From the NCBI GenBank assembly GCA_907165275.2, contig OU015663.1, positions 4,724,501-4,788,500 of the forward strand: 64,000 nt of DNA, read 5' to 3'. Below, in pieces: positions 47,670 through 61,200 of this stretch; positions within the stretch are counted from its first letter, which is position 1; each line of letters starts with the position of its first letter. Source of the stretch: Zygaena filipendulae (Eukaryota > Arthropoda > Insecta > Lepidoptera > Zygaenidae). The position numbers and the translations under genes are program-made. The notes under the pieces are model-generated. The model saw only the letters and a program-made list of their open reading frames with translations. It was not told the DNA's origin and searched no databases.

Positions 47670-49200
47670 ATTTACTGTCATGAACATTTCGTTTGACATC
47701 CTTTTCGATTAACATGGTAAATATTAAATCTAAAAAAATAGTAGTACGTATATTTTACAAGATAGATTCCTCATAATCTATCAGGTTTATTTAATGGAAT
47801 ATAACATGAAACATATTCACGTAAATAAGATTTCATACAAGATAACAGACATTTGAATATAATAAGTATTTTAACTTCCTACCTTCATTAGATACAGCGC
47901 AACATGATATGTCAGTCATGAGTCAGTCAGAAACTTGATGAAAAAAACAAATGCAATAAGTGCAAAAAATTCGGTCATTTTCCTTCCCATTGTTTAGTCT
48001 TTTACGAAAATCCGACTACACATCTATAAAAATAACTAGTAATTAGAAGTAACAAACTAATAAAATGCAAGTGGGATCCCACTTTACCAATGCTATCATC
48101 AATGTTTAATACTATATAATTATCACATATAAAAAATAATAGGTCACACCATACACGTAGTTGATTACTTATAAAGTCTAAAATTAACAACAAAAAATAT
48201 TCATTTATTAATGTGTCTATTCAATTAATATGATATAATTTTATTATTGTAAAGACTATAATAAAGTTTAAAATGTAAAGTTTTAAAAAACTTTTATAAT
48301 ATGATGAATATAAATCTTGAGATAGTCAACTGCTTTGTCAGCCTATATAATAGGTATGGCAACATCGAATATCTTCAGTGACGTACATAACACAGCACCG
48401 AATATTCCTGTACGTTAATTGATTTGAGCCGTCTCTTAAATACTACGCCTTGCTTTTAATTTTTATAATGACTCCGAACAATTGATACCACAATAAAATT
48501 ATAAGGATACATCACTGGTATTCAAAAAGTGGCATTGACTTGCCATGATGTCTTTTTCCATAAACGTGAACTAAATTTCCGTGTACCGATCGACCGTTCT
48601 GATCGATCCATTGTGGTTTGTGGTGTTTGCAGTCGATCGACGCCGACTGTTTTATATTGTAAGATGTCGATCGATGGCGCGTTGGTAATAAGTTGACATT
48701 TCATCACTTAAATTTCTATGCTTCTTTGAACATTTAAAGAATACGTACAAAATACAAACAATAGACCATTGCTTTGAGGCGATCAATATCGGCATCGATC
48801 GACTGCTATTTAGATGCGCTCAAGGAAAATTTTGAATGCCGAAAGTGACCTAATAATACAAGATAGAAAAAAAAATTGATAGTGTTTCAATGGTTATTAT
48901 CAGTCTATGGTACGATGGTTTATCTTTGATATGAGTGTGGAGTGTGGACGCCTTACTCTAATATCATTGCTACCCTTGGTTTATGCGTACGTACGAACAT
49001 AACATTATATCTGCTGTGGTATAACTAAAAAGCCGATATCCGACATCTGGTCGATTTTTAACTTTTAATGAAAATTATTGCGCTAGACAAAAATGGTCAA
49101 TAATAATATTATTTTATCTTTCACTTGTACAGCAGTAAAAACCTAACCTAACCAAATTATCCGTATTTTCGCAAAAGCCCTAGTTTTTTTTTTTTGCAAA
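47670..49200. other. 3' flank of the helicase gene, no gene seen
   Basis: Intergenic AT-rich sequence. A cluster of CGATCGA words lies at 48585-48675 and may be part of an unidentified repeat. Confidence 0.45.
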
Positions 49201-49207
49201 AATTCGG

Positions 49208-49213
49208 TTTATT
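49208..49213 (-). terminator. Possible poly(A) signal of the helicase gene
   Basis: TTTATT on the plus strand (AATAAA on the minus strand) lies about 80 bp after the helicase stop. Another AATAAA (49298-49293) overlaps the stop codon itself. Confidence 0.45.
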
Positions 49214-49293
49214 AAATGATAATTACAATAATCCTACGGCAGATATAACACAGCAGATTACGAATCAATGGCTTACTCTGCTTGACTTAACGT

Positions 49294-52200
49294 TTATTTG
49301 ACCCTGTGATTTGACCGCTTCTTACTGTTGTTGTTCTTCTGTTTATTTTTTTGGTCCTCCTTGTCGGCCTCCGCCAGCGCCTCGGTGAGACGGCACGCGG
49401 CGAAGTTCACGCGCGCCATCTCGGTGAGGAGCGCGAGCGAGCGCTGCGGCTGCGTCTTGTCGTAGCCGACGTAGCTGCCGTACTCGCGGCACAGCGCCAT
49501 GTACCGCCGCCACTTTATGTCCTTGCTGAGGCACGCCGGGTTGCCGACGATTACCAGTTTCGCCTTGGCCCTCGTTAGGGTCACGTTGAATCTCTGCGGA
49601 TATCATTGTTTTCTACTAGCTGTCCCCGGCGGGTGTCACCCGAGTTAAGTTTGGATATCCCGCGGGGATTCCGGGATAAACTATACATATAAACTTATCT
49701 CTTGAATCACTCCGATGAATAAATCCGTTGCTTAGTCTAAAAGATCCAAGCGTACAGACGGCGGGAGCGATTTGACAACTGTGTAAAGATTAAAATAAGA
49801 TTGTGCGACACTCACTTTGTCGTCGACCAAGAAGCCGAGGCTGAACTTGGCGTCGTAGTCCAGCATCTTGCAGTTGGCCCGCACCGTGGTGACGAGGATG
49901 ACGCGCTTCTCCTTGCCCTGGTACGACTCCACCGTGCCCACTTCGATCTCCTTGTGGTTCTCTTGAGCCAGCCATGTCTTCACTTTATATACCTGTACGA
50001 GATTAAAAAAGAAAAATTGGAGTAAATCTGTGTGGTTCCATATTATTATTAACTAGCTGTGCCCCTCGGTTTCGCCCGCGTGAGTTTCGGAATTCCCGCA
50101 GGAACTCCAAAGTAGCCTAATTTACTCCTTATAACATCAGCTAAAATATAGCAGTGAAAGTCCCGTCAAAATCGGTCCAACCGTTTCGGAGATTCACCCG
50201 CATGAGTTTCGGAATTCCCGCAGGAACTCCTCTTTCGAAAACTAGTTTCTTTTTTGAAAACAAAATGGCTGCTGAATTGAATTATCACATAACGCAACAG
50301 GCGTGTATTCGCTACAATCCCTGCGCCACTCGCACACACACACTGCACGTGTGCACACGAGCCGCCCGCCTGTAGCAGTAGTAATGAGGAGTTAGATCGG
50401 TTCGCTTGCATGGAGCGTCACGGGTGCGAGTCATACAAACCTGCCTAATGTAGGGCGCGATGACGCCTATGTCGCGCGGCGCGACCTTGTGGTCCTTCAA
50501 CAGGGCCTTTATGTACAGCTTCAGGACATCCAGCTCCATGTCGTTGTAGTAACTGTTGACAGTTTAACACGTCAAAGGATACGGGCTTATGTACGAATTT
50601 GTGTAAACTTAAACGTAGATAGGGGAACATACTCACACTACGTGCCCCATTTTTTTTTTTTACTTTTTTTGACCCGTCTCGGTAACCACCCGTAGTATAT
50701 TATGCCAAGTGCCCACTCTAGTTGTGACATAGTAATTCGTATAATATATCCCCCCCCCCCCCAGTAACCAAGCGTTGTGTATGTTCCATAAGGTTAATAC
50801 AACGTAATACTGCGCAAAAAACAATAACACCAGAGCAAACCAAACAAGTAAAGATATGGTGTTCTCTGTCGCACTTGCCTCGGGGCGTCGCCCATCCTTT
50901 GTTCTTTGGAGCTAACCGCGTGGAAGCCGATAGCTCGTTGACATCCCGGCTCGCCCAATATGCTCACTTCGCTAAGAGGGTCGGCAGCCGCCAAAGGCTA
51001 ATAACAAATTAATGATAATATTAATTACGTTTAATCAAACCACCAAATATACTAAAAAAAATATCAAAGAAAAATACTTTTCCTTATCAAAAATAGTGAA
51101 TTAACACCAATGATCTAAAACCTTATTACCATAGTAATTGTTCACGCTTTTTCACTTGTACAAATTTCGAGGCTCCTTAGATAATTTCGGGATGAAATTC
51201 CTTTTTAGCTGACGTTTACCCAAACTACTTACCCGCCAGCTTCATGGGTCAAGTAGTCTTCGAGTTTCGATGTTTTTTTATTATACCAGTTACCCTATAT
51301 AGTAAATAAGATTGTGTTGAGACTTGAGATCCTTTTCTGTTATTTTTAACTTTTTAATTTAACATAAGAAAAAAAAATAATATGACACAATGTTATGGAT
51401 TTTTTTGGGGCACTAAATTATTATTATTTACTGACTGGTAGCTGACCTACGTTCATCCTCAAGTATTGAATTGTCAATGTAAACAAATAGTTGCAGCGCT
51501 CACCTCTAGGCGGTTATCGTAGAACAGTTCGTTGGGAAGACTCAGTATGTCGGGATGGGAGCGCCAATTCTTCACCAACATCGTTATATAATTGGAATTG
51601 TCGTTATACATTTCAGGACAACCGTTTTTCAGACGCTCCATTAAGGACAGGCCTGAAAATTATTATTGAAAGTCAACACAAAGGAAAACTAGACAACATC
51701 GAGTGTTTGCTGGCTTACGCCGTAATAAATTTTTGCCTATTGGTGATTAGGCAGCAATGAAAAACTATTAAATTCCATTGAGATATTAAGAAAGACCTGC
51801 GTAAGGCGTCAACGGGGACAGCGCACCGACATCGACTGAGTAAAAAGTTAAGATTCCGTGTCCGTATCTGCGGATTTGGTCACTATAGTATTTCCATTTC
51901 TCGATGACAGTTCTAATTTGATAGTTGTAGCGTTGTGACCAAATAAGTAATGATATCGATCGCATATATTTATTGCTAGCTGTGCCCCGCGGTTTCACCC
52001 GCATGAAAGGTTTTTATAAAACAACTTTTTTTTCCCGACATCCGATTTCAATGAAACAAAGCCTATATGTAGCTCCAGGCTAAGCTTAATCTGTCTGTGA
52101 AAACCGCATGACAATCGGTTCAGTAGATGCGGAGATTATCGCGAACAGACAGACAGACAGACAAAAGAATTTTAAAAACTTTTTTTTTGGACTTGGTTAC

Positions 52201-55200
52201 TTTTCTATCACCCCTCTACATTTTAGGTAAAAGAATATTAAATGTACAGAATCGCGGATTCTACTCTTTTATTATAGTATAGATAGATAGATGTTTTGAA
52301 CAAAGACACAAAAACATTCAAATGGCCCACCGCCATGTTATAATAATATAATTACATCTTGTAATGAAATGTAATATTAGTTGCAATAGTTTGGTTTCTT
52401 ACATTTTGTAAAAAAATATCGGGTCTGTTATGATGTTACGTTTATCGATAGTTCCATCCCTATCAGTTTCTCCGACTCTGCTATGACCTTGTACGTGCGT
52501 AAGCGTCATATATTTATTAAATAATCAATACATAAAGAAAAAAGACGCTCTTTCAAGTGCGTTCAAGTTTCCACAGGAGCTGTCATCAAGAAAATAAAGA
52601 AATGGAAATAGTATAATTATCCGTATTCGGATCCGTATCCGCGGATATGATTTTTTTTACGATCGGGCACATCGCTGGTGGGTACTCACTGAGCCCCCTG
52701 TTGCTGGCCTCCTGCGAACTGCAGACGGGCCCCAGCTGCTGCGGGTCCCCGGCCAGCACGAGCTGCCCGCCCGCCGCCAGCAGCCCCGTCAGCGGCACCA
52801 GCGCCGCCGGCTCCGACGCCTGCGCCGCCTCGTCGATGAACAGGTGCGACATGCGCAGCCTGTGGATCGCCATCGCGTTCGCTCTGCGCACACATATACT
52901 CACTGTTATAAATTTTATATGCGAGGATGAGTTTGTATATTACGCTTTACCGCCTGAACGGTTCAACCGATCATCACGAAATTTTGCATACACGTTATCA
53001 GGGGTACAGAAAAGGACATAGGGTACTTCAAATCCTAAATTCCCGCGGGAACTCTGAAATAAATGCGGGTGACAATGATTGTCCGGAGTTCAGAAAAGGA
53101 TGTAGTGTACTTTTATCCCGGAATTCCCGCGGGATCTCCGAAAGTAACGCGGGTGAAAACGCGGGGAACAGCTAGTAACATTATAAACTCAATCACTACC
53201 GCCTGACGTAGCTATGAAGCATACTCTCAAGAAAAACAAAAAAATTAGTAGATCGAGTAATTGAAAAACTACGACACGATCACAAAAAGCTGCATTAGTA
53301 AAGATTTTTTTTATTAATTTTCGAGAAGCTTGCGAAGCTCAAGCTAAAATTCCGCTTCCGTGCAGAGCGTCGAAGTCACTCAGCCTGTAATTTAGATTAT
53401 CTTCGGGGGCGCCCCCAGCTGGCACGAGGACGAGCAGAAACCAAAGGTCAGTACTAGCATAGATTTTTATACATTCACCGTCACGCGAAGTACAAGCCGG
53501 TGGTGTTTCGGCTGGAGCCTCAACCCCCAAGAACAGGATCCTCGGCTGATCCAAAACCCTACATTTTTTCTGGCACGACCACAGCTTTGGTGTTTGTTTT
53601 TGTACCTAACGGAGCGGCGTGGCGTGATGTGGTGCGTCTCCGTGCGGCGTGGCGTGGCGTGTTTATTTATTTATTTATTTATTCTTTATTGCACAGTGTG
53701 TACAAATGGCGAACTTAATGCCTTTCGGCATTCTCTACCAGTTAACCATTGGGTAGACAGAGAGATATAGAAGATGGGGTGTGCAAACAGAACAATAATT
53801 AATATACTTAATACTAGACACTGATAATTAATAACTAAAACATGTTGTAGTGCGCCGGGCGTGTCGCGGTGTATTGTGTATCGGAATTAGGAGCGACGTG
53901 TGAAATTTCACTCACGAGCAGTATTTGGCAGCGTGCAGCAGCGTCGTGACGACGATCCTGTACTCGGAGACGGTGGAGTTGCACAGCGGGTAGAACGTGC
54001 GGAAACACGTGCCGTTACTCACGCAGTGCAGCTCCGGCGGCAACACGCTCCTGGCGCCAGGGAGAGGACAACACACGCATTAAGGTCCATTTATATCTAC
54101 AAACATTGAGTGTACCAAACACGTGCCAAAAAAATGTGGAGAAAAACCAACATACACCGTTTATTTACAAAAGATATCTGTACGTTTCCGATGCTCTATT
54201 CACCCTGCTCGACATGTAGCTACAGACAAATACAGAAATAAACCGCGAGACAAAATATTCTTCCCGCGAATACTGGCCCGTGTCTGTCCGCATCTGCGCG
54301 ATCGTGCTATGATAGATATGTAAATATCCGTTAATACGCACTGTATAGGAGAATATTATTTTGTCTGCTACGGAACGTATCTGGGACGCTCAATGTCTGT
54401 AGATATAAATGGACCTTTAGGCGGTTGCTACACCGCCAACGACGATCAGACCCTTTTGCCAAGTTAATCGTCATCTCTATAGAAAACTAAGAACTTATCG
54501 CCACGTCACGTGGTCACGAAAAATTTAACTTTTGATTATGTTTTGATGGGACGATTTTGGACATGACGATAAGTTCCTTAGTTTTCTTTAGCGGTAACTA
54601 TAAGTAAGTATGGATTGTCGACTTGGCTAGGGAGCAGAAAGGAGATAGTTGAGCTATCAATCAGTCACGACTCACGAGTTGGCGAGCTGCGTATGTGAGA
54701 GGCGAGTGATCGTTTGGTCGCAAAGGGGGGCTAATTTTATCGTGTTGCGCATCTTAGCTCCGAAGATCGCTGAGAATAACATTTTTAAAAAAAATAATAC
54801 AGAAGGGTACACTCAAATCAGAAAGTAGAATGACTGTTGCCCAGATCCACTGGTGGAGCCTGGACATGGCATGTGTAATTCAAAATTATATAAGTAGAAT
54901 ATAAGTAATTATATAAGTAGAGGTTACAATCGGATTGTTGGGACCTACTTTTAAGCATATTATATACTTGTGCCAGGAGGTCCCACTCTTCCATAGCCAT
55001 CCATAACGTTTATATAATAAAAGCCTTATAAATAATAAACTTATAGAGACGTTTAAAAATAATTATATGGATAGGTACATTTTTTTTTTGTAATGTGTAT
55101 GTACCAAGCGAATAGAGTAAAGAGCGGGCGATTGCGTGGGTGCTGTCACATTCCAATTCCAAGATTTATAGCTAACTTTGAATATATATATTTGCATGAC

Positions 55201-58200
55201 TTTGAGTAAGCGAATGTTGTGATTGTAAAACTAACATCACTGACCGCCGCACTCAGAGTCGACTTTAATGATTACTTAGTTAAGTATAGATTTTTAAAAC
55301 AAAACTGCCGCAATCAGACAAGTTTAATAAATTAATGTTAATTTACATTTAACTAATTATGTTACATCTCATTAAATGCCAATTAACATTAATTTACTGA
55401 ACGTCTCTGATTGCGGCAATTTTGTTTTAAAAATCTATACTTAACTAAGTAATCATTAAAGTCGACTCTGAGTGCGGCCGTGAGTGTTATTTTATTCGGA
55501 CAGCTCTTTTCGCTGCGACAAACTAATCACCGCCGGCAATGTGAACGTGTAATGTGATTTTTATCCCGGTTCAACTCACCAAACACGCGACTGCGAGTTG
55601 GCTCGCAACAGAAACTTCGATAACTCGGGGAAGAATTCTTTCTTGTATCCGAGAAGCGTGAGCGCCACGTGATCCGCCGCCATGTTCGAGTCCGTGCACA
55701 CGAGCACGCGGTTGCCGGGGTCGTCCATCACGATCTGTGCGTTGATACAATATTTAACACCCACAAAACTGAGAGCTAGTTCTCGTGGTTTTGAAATTAA
55801 AATTACTATCAGTACCTTATAAGGTATAATCTATACTAATATTATTAAGAGCAAAAGTTTGTGAGTTTGTGGGTTTGTGAGTTTGTGGGTTTGTGAGTTT
55901 GTGACGTTGTAGTGGGTAATCTCTGGATCTACTGAACAGATTTTAAAAATTCTTTCACTTATAAGAAGCTACAGTGTTCCAGGGTGGTACTTTTTACACC
56001 GGAATTCCCGCGGGAATTCCCGAGTTAGTGAGTTTGTAGGAAATAATTTATGGATCTACTGAACTGATTTTAAAAATTTTCCTTCACAATTAAACAGCAG
56101 CAGTGATCCTAAGTGACATAGGATACTTTTCATACCGGGATTCCCGCGGAAACTCCGGAGTTTGTGAGGTTATATTTCTGGGACTACTGAACCGATTTTG
56201 AAAATTCTTTCACTTATAGGGAGCTAAGTGATCCTGAGTGACATAGGGTACTTTTTATGACGGAATCCCCGTGAGTACCTACTCCAAAATTACCGCAGGT
56301 GAAACCGCGGGGGTCAGCTAGTGTGCTATAAATGTGAAAGTGAGTTTGTTTGTTTGTTGCCAAAGAACCATGCTATGTTGTGTTGTGGAATCACATTAAA
56401 ATATTTTCAGTGGTTGTGGATTTTTTGGCCGTTTAGTGGTGCTTAGTGACTGCTTTGGAGAACATTTTTAAAAAAAACCAACATATTCAATTGAAATTCG
56501 AATTTCAACTGTAATCGAACAAAGCCTTCGTAGAGAGTATAAAAATTAAACCATCACCTGCAATATTGCCTCAACAATGGTAATGGTTTTGCCGGTGCCG
56601 GGCGGTCCGAACACCATGTACGGGGCTTTTCCAGATGTGTTGGACAGGATGTGCTGTACGGCGGACCTCTGTTCCGTGTTGCTGCTCACGAGCTTATTGA
56701 AGTATCTGTAAGGAGGAAACACAGATATAAAAATATTGTTTTTCAACCCACTTGCTCTAGGTAATGCTGAGTTGGTGATACAAGATATATGTTTATAATT
56801 ATGGTCGCCACTGAAAATCAGCGTCGTGGGACTAGTAAAGAGAGTTTCTTAATTAATTCTTAAATTGACGCTGATGAAACCGATTATTCTTAGTATAAAT
56901 ACGAATGAGTTTGTTTGATTCACTTTTACGCTTTAACTACTCAACCGATCATCATGATATTCTGCATGCAACGAAAGACATGAAGTGCTTTTTATCCCGG
57001 AACTCCAGCGGGATCTCCGAAACCTATAAGATTATTTTGTAAAAAAGTAATGGTACTTGGTGATGGTTCTGAGCGGTGGTATGACTTCGGCGGGCTGGGG
57101 GAAGATGCGGCAGTAGTTGCTGTGCGGCGAGACGCGCGTCAGCGCCTCGTGCATGCGCTCGAAGGTGCCGCGCGACAGCGTGAAGTGCACGTCGAACAGC
57201 ATGTCCGGCCGGTAGGTAGTCTCGAACCTGCGCGCACGCACGCACTCACACATATGTATAATTATAGATGACAATAATAATAACGCTTCACAACAAGGGT
57301 TGCCGGGTGTGGTGGACATGTTTGGCTGTTTACAGACGTGTCCGGCCAAATATTTTCTTATCCGGCCTGTCTACGTGAGTCGAAAGTCGAACGCAAGTAA
57401 ATGAAATATTGTCTGACTTTTAAGACATTTATTATGTCCGGCTTTAAAAAGCTATGATTATAATAATAATAATAAATAATAAAATGTGTTTATTTGTGGT
57501 TAACAAAGAGTTCTTAGCCTATACATATACCATAAAAAAAACATAACGAAAATTCGTATTATTTTAATTAGCTATTAAAATACGATATGTCCGGCCAAAT
57601 TAAGCGCCGAGTCTGACTTTTGTGTTTTTGGATCTGGCAACCCTATTTACAACACACAGATCCACTTGATCCCACACTAAGCTATAAGCTTGTGTCGTGG
57701 AAACTAAACAAACGTGGTATATACTACATGTCATTATTATTTTAGTACAGATAAATAAACACCAGAGATTGGAAATTGGAACCCTCTGTTCATCACACAA
57801 AGTCCACCCCCAAAGGGAATCCAACCCGGAACTTCATGATTAGCAGGTCGTCATGGTGACTACTATCCTAATCCGGTCGTCTTAACAATAATAACGCTTG
57901 GATATTATTAGGCGACGCCACCTGGTCATAAGCTAAGAAGCTTTTACTATTGTTACCAGGGGAGCTAAGATGCGCAACACGATAAAATTTTATCGAGCCA
58001 TTTTATCCATTCTCGTCGACATATTGTATGGTTTTGTCGACGAGAATCGATAAAATGGCTCGATATAATTTTATCGTGTTGCGCATCTTAGCCCCGCTGG
58101 GCCCTGATTCAGTGTGACCATTGACGTGTCTTGACACGCCGCGTCACAATAAAGTCACGAAATCATGTTATGGTATGGTACACTCAACACTGTCAAGATG

Positions 58201-61200
58201 ACAAAGTGTCAAGATCAAGTGAATCAAGTTTGTGCGTTTGGTGTCGTGTGGGTACGGGGATAGGTTTTCTAAGCTCGAATTTGTTATTAAAATGGCTTAA
58301 TTCGATTTATGTTTTCGCTAGAAATATGGTAGGAATGATATTTATGATATTATCTCCAAACGTTGATTTGCAATAATTTGTTGTAATTCGTGGAAAGGCC
58401 TGCTGGTGTCTGTCTACTTGGGTTGTTCTGCTTACGAAGAGCTGGTGGCGGGAGTCGACTGAGCACATCTACCCCATCCATTGGCTTGTCACCGACTTCA
58501 TACCGATCAGTGGTAGCACAAACCAATAATAATGTTGTTACGTATAGTGTGTACATAGTTCGTAATTTCTCTTAGTTACAATAGCCTAATGTACTCTTCT
58601 CATCGCCTCTTACAAAATATTGCTTTTCCCGACACAGGGACGTTAATTATTGAGGAGTTCTCCTAGTACATCACCATCAGTTCCACTTCACCATATACAT
58701 TGTGACGACCATAAATTGTTTAGAAACCATATTAAAGTTAACGATTCGGAACCCGTGAAATACCTATTATTGAGTAGTTCCGATAACCATCTGGGGTCTT
58801 CATCATCACTTCCACTTCTTCAAATTTTGCTTTCCGAAAGCAAATACACGATTTACTATAAAAAATACAAAAATCGCTATAGGTGTACCTATAATTTTTG
58901 AAGAGATTCTCTCAATTAACTTAATAGCGTGACAGTCGTGACACTCCGCGCGCCGGAATAGCTCGACTGACAAGATATGGCATAGTTTCGTTTTAAATGT
59001 GTGCGTGTGACTGTGATAAATATTGAAAGCCAGTAGAAGCTAAACCCACCGGTGAATGAAAAAACATCATATGTATAACCTTATTTTGTTTGTACCTCCT
59101 AATCTTCAAAACCCAATAGGTCTCAACGACGCTCGAGTTAATCCCGAATTAGCATCGGTATCTCCCGTACTATTATGATATAATATACCTACTTAATACC
59201 CAAATTCAAGGTTCAAAATGAAATAGGACCCTGCACTCACGCGTAGTTGAACTCCGTCAAATGTATCACATTGTTGTCCATTTCATCGATGACACCTTCG
59301 AATACAACTTCCGGAGCTACCTGAGCCCGCAAACATACTTTATCTCCTGCAATAATAAACGTTTAGTTCAAAGTGTTTAGCAAGTTCATGGACGTCTGTG
59401 ATGCTATAGGTAGCGGCACGTAAGTTTAGCGCTGAGCGAAATGTGGAAGGGATAGCTGCGCATGGGTACAGTCGCGCGGGGGGACGGACCACCCCCCCGT
59501 GATACCTAATTTTGACTTCTGCGCAATAACGGTCAGCGCTAGAGTTCGTGCCGCTAGTTATACATGCTATACATGTTATTATTATTATTAGTTATACATG
59601 CTGCAGGCTAAGCACTAGTGACCCTAACAAGTGACATTATAATTGTAGACAAAGAGAATCAATAATATTATTTACATGTGCATTGTAATTTTGTGTTTTG
59701 GCACAATTACAAAGCACATGTATTCAATTAAAAAAACGCGGGTTTCCACGGGTGATTGAACTTTCGGTATAATTTATTGGCGCAGCGGAAATAATTCAAA
59801 GGAAAGGAGCGGTAAATTAGGAGAACCACACTACGTCGATTTCTTGCGCGCTCAGTTTAATAAATAATAAAATTTGCGTATATAACGTAATATATTATAT
59901 ATTTTTTAGATAATAATATTTGGAACGAGAATTGACATAAAAAGTCCTTATCGCGTATATTTGTAATTTGTATGCTAACTCAAGAAAGCCTTGGTGCAAG
60001 CTTTTACAACCTTAGCCTGAATCGAGCGAAACAAATAAGTTTTGATCAATATTTTCCCTAAAAGTCGACAAATAAATAATCAAAATTTGAATGCAGTCTC
60101 AGCCGAGATGGTTTGGGTACTGGTACTTAGTACGATTTGATACTTGCCACGCAACAAAGAAGGTCGCTTCTCAGCCAAACCGGGCACTTCCAGAGTATAC
60201 GAGTTTTGCAGCTCCACTAAAGTTACACCCGTCATATTGTATTTCTAAAAAATATAAAAATTCTATACTCGTGCAACTGGGGACGAATGCTGTTTTAACA
60301 GTCATTGTAATTTTATGGACGTCAAAAAATGCCTAACCCAATGTTCAACAAAAATGTTGATGTTGATTATATAAAAACAAAAATTAATCAATAATGCTGT
60401 AGCTTCCCGTCTGTGAAATGATTTCAAAATCAATATACATAGTAGTTCCAGAGAATTACCTCTACAAACAAAACAAGCTTATTAGTACAAATTCCAGCTG
60501 TTATGTTTTTTGCAAATAACTACTGTTTCTCGCGAAAGGGACGTCCGCTTAGTAACAATGAATGAATATGTTGAAATGAATAAATAAATAAGTTAGAATC
60601 GATTCAGTAATGACAGAGATTACAAACAAACTTTTCTTTTTGATAATAATATAGAAAGAAAGAAAATACATTTATTTCAGTAGAACACACAAGAAAAAGA
60701 AAGTACAAACATAAACAGTGCCTAATCTAAATTATATATAGTACAGCTTTGCCCCGCGGTTTCACCCGCGTGAGTTTGGGAATTCCCGCAGGAACTCCGA
60801 ACTTCTCACTATTAAACCTTCCCTGAACTTCCAAAAATCTTTCAAGATCAAAATTAGCCAAATCGGCCCAACTATTCTCGAGTTTTAGCGGGACTAGCGA
60901 ACATCAGTTCATTTTTATCCTACTAATATTATAAACGCGAAAGTTTGTAAGAATGTATGGATGGATGTTTGTTACTCTTTCACGCAAAAACTACAGGATG
61001 GATTTAAATGAAACTTTACAATAATATAGCTTATACATCAGATTAACACATAGGGTACTTTTTATCCCGGAATTCCCGCGGGAACTCTGTAATTAACGCG
61101 GCTGAAACCGCGGGGCACATCTAGTATAGTATAAAGATAGTGTAGTTGAAATTAAATTCCTGTCATTGCAACTCTGACACCTCTCAAAAATTAATTCATT

